Assembly: GCF_047495875.1 (NCBI RefSeq)
Contig: NC_092460.1
Location: forward strand, 5,074,520-5,138,519
Source of the DNA: Pithys albifrons albifrons
Taxonomy: Eukaryota; Chordata; Aves; Passeriformes; Thamnophilidae
DNA: 64,000 nt
Reading direction: 5' to 3'
Shown here: piece after piece, positions 38,198-48,640 of the stretch
Layout of the letters: the number at the start of each line of letters is the position of its first letter
Position numbering within the stretch: the stretch's first letter is position 1
Notes under the pieces: generated by a model
Databases searched by the model: none
Seen by the model: the letters and a program-made list of their open reading frames with translations, nothing else
What the model was told of the DNA's origin: nothing
Program-made: the position numbers and the translations under genes

Positions 38198-41100
38198 CTT
38201 CGAACTCCGACCAGATCTTGTTTACTCAAGCTAACGGCTCATTTACAAAAAAACTCCCCAACGCAGGGCCCTTTTATAACATTCGTACAAAGCCATTCTG
38301 CAGATAATAAATAAAACAAAGGCAGAGAAAAGCTGGGTTTAATTTCGGATGTAATCCTTATTTAGGGCAGGGTGGTAGACTAAATTCTCACAGCTACAAG
38401 AACCAGATTTTTTTTCCCAGCCACACAGTTTCAGATGACTTTTTTATTTTCTCAGGAAACTGTATTTCCGGTTGCTACCAACAAAAAAGTCAAACCATCA
38501 ATAAGAAAAAACAGTAGGGAAAATGCAGTAGCTTCATTCCCCATCAGTGCTTCCTGCTCCTCTGTCCTAGGGCACTCTGCATGCTTAACCTGAGCAGGTT
38601 TTCACGTCAGCTCTCCAATCTTCTCTGCTTTGGGTTAGCTTAGCAATTGTCTCTCTCAGTATACTTATTTTTTCTGACCCAACTATAATCAGAATGGGCA
38701 GGTGAATATGAACTTGCTTTTAAGAAATAGTCTAGGTCCTGAGGGGGGAAAAAAAAGTCTGGGTTTGTTTCTTTCCAGTCTTTGACAAGTTTTGGTTTTA
38801 GATGATGTTTTTTTACCAATATTCTATTTGATCTTTAGTATCTGAAATTCCTCATCTCAGTTTGACAGACACAAGTTATATGACTGTTTCATACTGATTA
38901 CTAAAGAGAAAATAACTTGCAAGACATTTTCCTGAGATGGGACTTGAACCTCTCTCATCCAGCTCACTCCGAAGGGGTATTTTTTGGCCAGATGAGTTGG
39001 GCTACAACTAGAGAATGAAGTTTTATAGCCCCGAGAGCTTTGATTCCTGTTCATAAATGTGGCAGCACCAACATTTAACATTTTCAATCACTCATTTTCT
39101 TGGGAGCTACAGAAGGTTTCAGACATATATTCTTAACCACTGCTGGTTCATTCAAGATTTTTTACAACATGTATAATTCTCATGGGGTAAGTAGTTGGAT
39201 AAGTGGCCACAGGGCTTCTGAATTATCATCCCCATGCACAATACATTTTGTTTAAGTTATAACCACATAATTTAAACTGCTTACTTAAATTATAAAATAC
39301 TCCCAACCCCAAACCCAATGCATTTGCATTAAATAACGTTAATGTGGGACTGGCTTATGCATTCCAAGATTTTGTGGTTTCCCAATTAGTCCTGCAGTAA
39401 CAGAATCACATTATCATAATTTTAAGGTGTTACAAATGTGATATCCAAATTAGAGATCAAATTCCCTATATTATATGTTTCTTCCTTCAGGGCTTACCTA
39501 CCAAGCACAGACTCTGTAAAGATGGAGGTGTGCTAAAAATGCTTGTTCTCCATATCCATGGTTTCATAGCAGTAAAAAGAGACTCTGTGAAAGGCAGATT
39601 GTGAACAGCCCTTAGATGAATACTTCACAAGGTTATTCCTGAAGAGCAGGAGAACCTCCAGAAGGAATCTTTAATTACCAGAAGTTCTCAAGTGGTAAAT
39701 TTTCAATAATTTCACTAACATCAGCTTATGCATCTGAGATTTGCTCAAATTCATTTCTGACTTCCATACGATACTCATTTCACGTGGAAGCTAAACCCCA
39801 GTGCAAAGCCCGAGTCAATGGAAACTGTAGAGTTTCATTTACTTTCCCACTGGAACAAGATGCTGTGACACGGAGCTGTACAAGTCAGCCTTCTTCACCT
39901 CAAGGTTGGAGAATATTAGTGAAACTTTCATCAAACAGAATAATGATTTCCATCTGTAACCTAACTCGTCCGGTGCCTCTCCCAGTTCCCGGTAACTTAC
40001 TTTCAAGGCACAGAACATTGTAAATGTTTGGATTTTTTGGCTGCCCAAACTTTAAAAGGAGGAGAAAGAGCTTGAGTTACTGTGTCAGCCCCAAATGGGA
40101 GAGGTTAAAGTTCTCAAAGATATAAACCAAATCACTGAAATGAAATGAAATAAAATACAGCTGTATGCTAGAAACAACTGCAACAACAGCTCAAGCTACA
40201 CTCACAGCAGAGGTAATTTCAAAATGCCTCCAGTCATAATCCAACATGGATGTCCTGCACAGGTGAAAAAGGAAAATTGTATGATCCTTATTCCAGAACT
40301 ATCACCCATTTCTGCATGAGATTTCTTGTGCACTGAGGTATTCAGCTCAAAATTTTAGCTAATAAGACACTCCACTGTATCCAAACACTGAATTTCTTCA
40401 TATGGATGCTCCTTCCTTGCAGCAAAAATATGAAGGAACAAGTGCCAGTCTCATCTGACAATCTTTAATCAAACTTGGAGTTAGTTTAAAGATTGATTAG
40501 GTATGTAAGACATCAAAGAGTAAACCTCAGGGAATGAGAATGAACAATGGTATTATTTTCTTACATGGGGATTAAGAATAAGTTGTAGTTAGATAATATT
40601 TATGACTCCTATAAACCCACCTATTTTCCTTAGACCTCAAAATACCCCAGAAATATTAATAGACTAATACTGAAGATTATCAGAATGCCTGTATGCTTTA
40701 ATTAAAGCATAGGAAACTAAATATTCTAGATTTCTAGAAGGGATAAACATGATGTTTTGTGTCCATTACCTGATTAAAAACAGTAGAGCATATAACAAAC
40801 TAAGATGAAAATGTAGGCAAAATTTTAAGTTTAAAATATTCCACTGAATTCCAGAAATGATGGGAATAATTTTACTCTAGTTTTGCTTCAAATACACACA
40901 TAATTTACTGAGAGTTTAATGTTTCCCTATTTCAGTATTTTCAGACTAACTGAAGAAAAATATCCATGGAGGAATAAAAGAGAATAATAATCATTTAGGG
41001 GAAATTCATTTTTCTCTTCCTCAGAAATAGAAGGTTCAGCCCAACAGACTATCGAGTTCAGGATCATACAGGCTCCTACAGCTCACTGGAGCATTAATAA

Positions 41101-43299
41101 CAACAGCTTCAAACAGTCTGGCACTAATACACAGTATTTTAAGATGGCAGGGTTTAAAGGGGGAAAACAACTTTGCAGAAGTGCTGGCATCTGAGAAAAA
41201 TGTCATCGTTTTCCAGAGATATCTGAGTTTACAAGTTGTCAAAATACAGTTGCTATTAGAAAATGATCTTTTTGATGCTTTGCCCACCAAGTTCCCACAA
41301 GTTGGTTTGAAATGGCCTTTTCCAGAAACCCACTATAGACTTTGCCCTTGCAGACTCTCAAACACAGGTTTTTAATCCAGTAGGCACACAGAGAACAAAG
41401 AAATATAGTGTGAAAATATTTCTTTTAAACCTCTTGCTTTTTTTCCTTTTATAATATATTAATATTATCATTACATATCAGTCACTCAGATTAACCTGTA
41501 TTTGAAACATCAGTTGATACGTCGCAAGGACAATGCCCCTAAAACATTACTGATAACTCACTGTAAAACTCCTTCCTTTCTTTGCTCTTAAGTGATGAAT
41601 TTCTACAACCCCCAACCCCCTCCAAGGCTGCCAGATTTGTATTAAGAGAATCCACACCTTTCACCTTCCCGACAGAACAGCCTTTACATGCGAATTAAGA
41701 TCAGCAGCCCTAAGCTCTGCCAGCAGACACCCACCACAGACATGGACCATGAACCCCATCTCTGCTACCAGTTAAGTATAATCCCAACTAAATGTATTCA
41801 CCCTCTTCCCTTTCTGCACCAGGACTGAAGATGACTCCTGCGGGAAGCTCAGCAGCTGAAGGACCAGGTGCTCACTGCTTGGATAATTATTTTGTAGCTG
41901 TCACAACTGGCTGTTAACACTTCTCTCCTGGCCTTCCAGCCCTGTGCACAGTTGACTGCACTGTTTTATTCTCTTAGATGTAATTTTTTTTTCAGTTGAT
42001 TCCTTGTGTAAGGTTCTCCATAGTGGGAAATACCAGTTCTTGGAGGGCTGTATATATGATGCTCTTTTAAGATTCAGAAAGCCTTCCCTGATGGCTGCAT
42101 GATATTTGAAGACTGTGTGAAAATACATATAAGATGAAAAACAGAATACATCTCTTTTTACATTCAGTTTATCTCAAGGTCAGGGGAATTTTGCAGGAGA
42201 ATCTTTTCATCAACTGACATGCCCAAACAGGAGGCCTAATCTATTTGGCCCCTTAACTTCCAGCTTTACTCTCTGTGCCAACAGGAGCACTATTAATACC
42301 AAGGCAATAATTTGTGTGGTTAGTACTGCACTCAGAGTAAATATTTTGCCAGGAAAGAAGACTAAAATTAAATGGTAGTTATCAGCCAGCTCCAAAACTG
42401 AGACATGAACATGAAAAATAAAAAATCAAATACAAAAGGAATATTTATACAACTAATGATTCTGAACAAAATTAATCACACCAAACCCACAAAATACAGA
42501 ATATTTACTTTGCTCTCTTTCCTCACAGACTTGCATGAATAAGTCAAACTGACAGCTGCAACATGTAAGCAGAAAGGAGGTCATCAACTTCTGATAGATC
42601 CTCTTGTAATCAACAGGTTTTGGGGCTTTGAACAATAAGAAATATTGGTTCCACTGCTTTTCAGTGTAACTCAAGCTGCCTTCAGTTTGGTGGCATAAGA
42701 AGGTTTAGCAAATTCAACACTCAGGCAGTGATGGTTTCTGCAATGTCCCAACATAATGTCAGTAAGTGCTCAACAATGGCTTTAAATAAGTAGCTTTTGG
42801 AAGTTATATGTCTTTGAAGTTTCATTAATTAGTCATATCGTCGGGAATGTATGGCTAAAGTAAATTACAGTGTTTAAAATATCTACTCTTTCAATGTGAA
42901 AAATGAAAGGATCCAGCTACCTTGTCTTTATACTAATGAAGATATTATTAATTGGTTTAGCAAAAACATAGATCTAACCATAATGTGCAACAGTTATTAA
43001 AGATAATTAACTACAGATCATTGGTTTGAAACATCTAGTCCAAAATGATTTCTGAAGGGCACATTATTCTATGAGATAAAATAATTAAATTTCTAACAGC
43101 TGCATAAGACAACTGTGGCATATCTAGTGTTTTAATTTCTTTTGTTCTATCCTCATGGTACTCCTCTGTTTCAGATTTTGAAAATGCTACGAGTGTTTCA
43201 CCGTGAGCAGCCTGTGCAGCATGTTAGACTGAAATATTTCATGTCTGAGGGAAAATGATGATTGAAAGAAAAGGATTAAAAATGACAGCACAGCTAATA
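38198..43299. other. Unique noncoding sequence with minor simple repeats
   Basis: No gene or confident transposon recognised. A short (TGAAA)n tract lies at 40136-40157. Open frames are below 91 codons. The minus strand near 38935-38955 has a tRNA B-box-like 'ggttcaagtccc' but no tRNA fold. Confidence 0.55.
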
Positions 43300-43336
43300 A
43301 TACACACACGCACGTGTGCACGTGCACACACATACA
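43300..43336. repeat. Alternating purine-pyrimidine tract (CA/TG/CG mix)
   Basis: Thirty-seven bases alternate purine and pyrimidine without a break. The tract contains CA, TG and CG steps and an inner palindromic 'cacgtgtgcacgtg' portion. Such tracts can adopt left-handed Z-DNA under negative supercoiling. The central 'cacgtg' is also an E-box. Function is not shown by sequence alone. Confidence 0.9.
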
Positions 43337-46300
43337 AAGGCAGCTACTCCTCTTCGAAGGAGAAAAGGAGATATAAGGAAACCAATGAAACAGAGGGTTA
43401 AATATGTTTCCATTCTAACATTAGCGACACAAGTCCTGCTCAAACTAAAACAGCACATTTGCAAATTAAAGGAAAACCTCGACGATGAAGCAATGCCAAA
43501 TACTTGTAGATTAATTAATAATAGAAGCATACACAGGCACATAAAATTAAGCAAGTACAGTAAAAAAAAAAAAAAAGGAAAAAAAAAGCAACCGAGGAGC
43601 TGGAACAGAAGTGTGTTTATTAAAACCCATATGTTCCAGGTCCAGAATTTCTGAGCTAGCATCTGCTCCGGTACCATTCCCAAAAATGTTTGTGGTCAGT
43701 ATTTATCACACATGCCACTACTGGGTTCACCATCAATTTCTTGATCTCTTTTTCTGATAACCATAACCTACAAATGCTTTCAATAGCCTGGATCTGCATT
43801 AATTAGAGAGCTGTTTGCTTACAGCATTAGATCTCTTCCCAAGTTTTGTAAGAAAATTCATGTCCCAAAATATTCCTCATTTGCAGCAAATTTAGCTGCT
43901 TCAGCAGAGAGTGAGATTTAGACAGGAAAGGCAGGGAGGCAGGAAATAACACAGTGCAGTCAAGATTAGGTGTGTTGCTAGCTAATGTTGATTTAGCAAA
44001 AAAAAGACTGCAAAAAGGCACTACCCAGTGCCCCAGAACCCATAAAGTGCAAGCAACAACAGTATGATTTTATTTGTTTTGATATTCCCTATTTGATTTT
44101 ATTGTGAGAATTTTATTTATTGGGACCAACTGGTTTCCCTGTGGCTTGAGAGGGTGTGGAAAAAAGTTATGAGGACCTCACAGACTTAAAAAATAAATTT
44201 TTTAAAGGTTTCTAAAACAGTGGACAAACAGTGGCATTTACTTAAGCTCTTATACATTACCCTATTCAAGGTTAAGAGCTGCAATACATCTATAAATATA
44301 ATTAGGGGTAAAACAGTGACATTATTAAAAAAACCTAATAAATCAGTGTTGAATTTTTAAATAGAGAAATTTAGAGGGTCATTTTGGGTGTTCTGTGAGA
44401 AACAATCCTATCCGGCAAATGCTTAAGTGCATGGAATGTTTGGAAATATTTTGCGTTTTCTGTGAGGGACTGTTGGCACTGTAGAACTAAGAAACAAGAG
44501 AATGGTCTTTGGAGCCAGTTCCTTCCCACCTTCATTCCTTGTCAGCACAAGGACTATGCAGATGCTACAAAGTGCTCCCAAATCAGTACAGCAGCAGTGG
44601 TGTAAGGGAGAACATGGGAAAATGGGGTAGGAGGTCCCTCCCCATGTGATGATTAGACCAGTGCAAGTGTGGAACACTGGGATGCAGAAGTCCAGAAAAC
44701 CCAAGGATGGGAGAGACCTGCCTGCCCTTCCCATGGCTGCAGATGTCCTGCTTCTGCCCCAGCAATACACTTCCCCTGAATATTTTTTTAAATTTTATTT
44801 TACTTTTTAGTTAAAGATTCCCAGACTATCACATTTTCTAGTGATCTCAGTCAAAAAGCCAAGAGAGGATTTTAGAAGAAAATGTTACTGCGAAAAAGGA
44901 GACTTTCCTTTGGCAGGGTCCCCCTCGCTTTCATAACGGTGCTGCTGTGTGAGGCATGCATTTGCAATCTTAGCTGACCTATTTGTTGATGTATTTCAGG
45001 TAGCCAGATGTCCTGGTACTTTAGGAATTCAGAAGAAAATTATATTCAACTGTTTGTCCTGGTTTCGGCGCGATCAGCCAGCTGGCCATCCACTGCTCCC
45101 TTCCAGTCCTCCCTCCCCCACCAAAAGCCTCCAGGTCACTTGCTGACCCACAGCACATCCCTCCCTACCTTCCAAGATGAACCTGGGGTCCAGCTACATC
45201 TGTGCTGAGGCCTCTCGTTGTGTGTCTGGCACACAATGAATGTGAGGCTCTCCAAATGTCAGAGCATGCCAGCTGATGCACATTGAGATTTAGAGCATCA
45301 CAGATTTCATTGCACAAACAAATGCTCAAGAACTTGACAGGGGAGTTGCCGTCTTTGCAAGGGAAGGAAAACTTGCCAAGGGTGATTTAGCTACAGGTTA
45401 GGAGAGCGCTGAGGAGAGGAGTAATGAGGAAGGCTGGCCAGGCACAGGATCTTGGGGGAAACAGAAACCCAAGCAAGTAGCCTTCAGCCAGGTAGATCTG
45501 TCTCAGCCTCCAAAGGTTCCAGCTTTCTAGCATTCCTGCTCCCAGAGGAAGAAGTGCCCCAGTCCTACTGCCAGCTGCCACAATGTTGCTCTACCATTGT
45601 GAGTTTGGCCAGCTAGTGATGCACTGAGCCTTGCAAGCACAGTCATCTTGTCTGCACCTAAGTGTGATGATAAAATTCAATCAAAAGATCTTCCTTGAGA
45701 ATTATTTTTTTCATCAGGGAAACCATTTGTTCAGGCTAAATGACCCACATCCCCAAATAAGCCACCAGTTCATATGAATAAAATGCACATTCTTCTCTGC
45801 TCGCTACTATACCCTCCAGCTTTTTCATCATCATCCTTCAGACCACCATTCCTAGTCCCCACATTCCCCTGCCCCTTGCAGGTCTGGCTGTTGGCACCTG
45901 GAATGCCAGGGCAACAGCATTGCCCCAGAACCTCTGCTTGCCATGGAAACATCACCCAGTGCCCAGGGTGAAGGGGTAAGCAAAGAGGGGAGCACATGGT
46001 TTTCTTGAAGGCTTGTGGTCTCATAACACCTGTTCTTGTGATCAAAGCACAGAGTTTGGCAGAACTGTGTTTCCCTTTCTAACATAAAGCCCCATCCTGC
46101 TCCAAGGTACCACCTTGGGAGACCAGAGGGAAGCAGCAATGAGAACGCGACAATGCTTGGTGAAACAATCTGGGCTTCAAGGGGGGTTTAGCCCCTCTTG
46201 TCTCACCAGTGCTTTTTCTGATAGAGAGCTAAATTAAGGAAAATATTGTCTGGCAAGAGCAAAACCCTGTTTTCTACAAAGGAAAGGAACAGCTACTGAA

Positions 46301-46557
46301 TACCTGGGACAGCAAATGTCAATGGGGCTCCATTAATGTTCATTTCACTAAAGGGCTGGATTTCCCTTCCCCTCAGTTGTATAACTCTAATTTCACCAAC
46401 TACAATGACTCCACCAGTCTAATTAGGCCCCCAGATAATAGTCAAAGTACTTATTTTATTATCTTTTCACTGATTTTATATTATAGACATTTGTCTGTTA
46501 AATACAACAATTCAATTTTGTAGATTTACAAACTTTGGTTGGCAACTCACTTAAACA
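43337..46557. other. Unique noncoding sequence with a poly-A tract
   Basis: A run of 15 A followed by 'gg' and a further A run lies at about 43562-43587. It keeps frames open on both strands across 43294-43683 and makes the peptides there low-complexity. From about 44440 the sequence is somewhat GC-richer, but no gene is recognised. At 45055-45070 a 15-base string equals the start of some avian LTRs, with no further match. Confidence 0.5.
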
Positions 46558-47007
46558 TCACAAGCTACCTGCCATTGGTCTGGTATGTTCTCTATTTACA
46601 GCAAGCCCAAATGTTTGCTTTATGCTGTCAACGAAGAGAAACTGTTTAGAGTGAAAAAAATATAATAAAAATAATTGAACATCAGCCACTGAACCAGCAG
46701 GAACGCAAAATATTTCCATGAAAGGGAATCCAACAGGACCAGCGATCTGTAGCGTAACTATTCTCAGTGTGAGGAGGAAGAGTGAGCCAAGTGCAGAAGC
46801 CAGGCCTGTTTCCTCTCTCTCCATAGCATGTCCTATCCCAGCACTTTCTGGAAGCAGGGTACACAAAGTTCCTAGGAACAGCCATACTATTCCACCCCCT
46901 GCCGGGAAGCTATTTGTTTTAACAGCCACAGAGTCTTTTCTTTGTGTTTTTGGTCTAAACATTTGGCTGTGCACACAGGAGAGGTACAGCTGCTCCATTA
47001 CTGGGAA
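46558..47007 (-). other. Open segment with splice-like borders (candidate exon, unproven)
   Basis: On the minus strand a pyrimidine-rich tract ending in 'cttgctcccacag' gives a strong 3' splice-site match at 47008-47009. An ATG follows at 46998-46996 and the frame is open for 146 residues to a stop at 46558-46560. A donor-like 'atggcaggtagc' lies at 46569/46568. The predicted peptide has hydrophobic stretches but no signal, transmembrane pattern or domain that I can name. A chance open frame in a GC-richer stretch is the main alternative. The orientation agrees with the minus-strand host gene suggested by the repeat bias. Confidence 0.2.
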
Positions 47008-48059
47008 CTGTGGGAGCAAGAGAGGAGGTGTCAGGAAGGAGCAAAGAGCCCCGTCACTCTGCCCTCCTCCCCTTGCCTCTGCCAACCAGATATAAACAAA
47101 GTTACTAAAACAAAGGAACAACACCAAGTTCCTAGGTTGAAAATAGCCCTACACTCATTCAGGAAAAATTCCCGCTTGGATTGCTGATGGATGGCACTGC
47201 TGTTGCTGGGGGGGTTGCTCTTCCCCAGGGCAGCTGAGCATCTCCCTCCGACCCGGAGCTCCACGGCTCTCTCAGATTTGGTGCTTAAACACTCTTTCCA
47301 AAACAGTTCCTGATGTCCCTGGTTTCTGTACTTTTCCTGGAGGATTATCCAGGAATATAATGCATCATAGGGAGTCTGAGTTACAGTGGTTTGAGAATGT
47401 AGGCAAAAAAAATTACCAAAAAGTAGCAGCAGTCATCTCCACGGGAAAATCAACACTTCCTGTCTTACTATCCATGAGTGCTGCTTTGCCTGCCACAGAT
47501 GTGCAGGTATCATTACACTTCCCTGATTAAAGCAAGGATACCACTGTCCTATTCCCCAAAATTTAAATTTAGATTGTGAATTTTCCAGTGGCTGGAACTG
47601 AAATAAAAAAAAACATTGGCTTACTGATATTTCAAAGATGTTATTTTTCCCCTTGGGCCTAAAACAGGTTAGGTGGATAAGCTCTCTTTTCCCCCATCTG
47701 TCTTTCAGAGGCTTATTATTGGGCGCAATTTTAACAAATGTTTGTTGTTGTCTCACAGAATCACAGTGACACACTTGTTTCTAAAGCTGCACCTTGCACC
47801 TCTTTTGGGGTGTTGTTCCTAATTCAGGGGGTTCTCAGAAATAAACAGAGTTTGGAGAACCCAGTTACAAGGGATGTCTCTTTCCCACAGCATATCCTGG
47901 CATCAGGTTGTGTCCAAGCCCATCCCTGACCCCTCTGGGCACCATCTCCACTGCTAAAGGGCAAGCCCAGGGAGCTGATTCAGCCATGGAGTCTCCCACT
48001 GGTCATAGGGGAGAAGACATGTTTGCATCTGTGTTGCATGAGCTCAGCCTGCCATAAAC
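47008..48059. other. Unique noncoding sequence, possible degraded CR1
   Basis: Around 47870-47935 the phrase 'caggttgtgtccaagcccat' recalls an antisense CR1 body, and 'cacagaatcacag' at 47755 recalls an antisense CR1 tail. The intervening sequence does not match, so no element is called. No gene seen. Confidence 0.45.
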
Positions 48060-48640
48060 GATGTTACTTAAAAGCCTGAAAGACATTATTTATTTTAAAT
48101 TGAAAGCAAACAAGACAAACATTAGTTAACTGTGTCTGTTTTCCCAATATCCCTCTAGACTTGCCGAGGGACCCTGGAACTACAGCACGCATTTTATCTT
48201 TCCCTCTCCTAAATAGCAAGTTGAAAATTAACTGCTTCATCTTCACATTGCTCACTCCTTAAGTAGTTTAAACTTACTTTTAACTGTTACATGCCAACAA
48301 AACAGGTTGCTTAATTGATTTGACCTTTCACAGTATTTTTTAATTTTCAATCTTAGTTTCATTGTTCCATCTGGCACTTTAAAACGGCATCTGGTTAACT
48401 GTACTTAACCAGCTGATCACTGTACAGTTATTTTTAAATGTAATGTATGCTTAAACAGATGTTATTTTTATAGATGTAGATCTAAACTGCACTTGTATAC
48501 GTGCTATGTCTGCATAAGCTCTTTCTGCAATTCAAATGTTGACACCAAAAATTACAAGCCAGAATGCTTATGAACTTCACTATTATGTTACTGCACTTTT
48601 TTGCAGCTTGTTAGGTAAACATCAATTCAGTTCTTTTTTC
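48060..48640. other. Repeat-free block with short palindromes, candidate conserved noncoding element
   Basis: AT-rich DNA without transposon similarity. It includes an 8-base inverted repeat with a 6-base spacer at 48391-48412 and a 10-base palindrome 'actgtacagt' at 48419-48428. Texture and homeodomain-type cores resemble vertebrate enhancers, but conservation is not visible here, so this is an inference. Confidence 0.28.
48391..48412. repeat. Short perfect inverted repeat
   Basis: Arms 'ctggttaa' and 'ttaaccag' flank a 6-base spacer. The arms are too short for a stable cruciform or RNA element by themselves. They could be a paired binding site for a dimeric transcription factor. Confidence 0.6.

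Noticed and set aside
38920..39000. tRNA-like B-box on the minus strand ('ggttcaagtccc')
   Set aside because: The flanking bases do not form a T stem, and no A box, anticodon arm or acceptor stem fits. It may be a chance string or a MIR scrap.
43294..43683. Frames open on both strands (129 and 112 codons)
   Set aside because: Openness on both strands follows from the CA/TG tract, which lacks stops, and the poly-A/poly-T tract. The peptides are low-complexity.
47755..47940. Possible antisense CR1 ('cacagaatcacag' and 'caggttgtgtccaagcccat')
   Set aside because: The two phrases are the right order for an antisense CR1, but the 100 bases between them do not match, so the support is too weak for a call.
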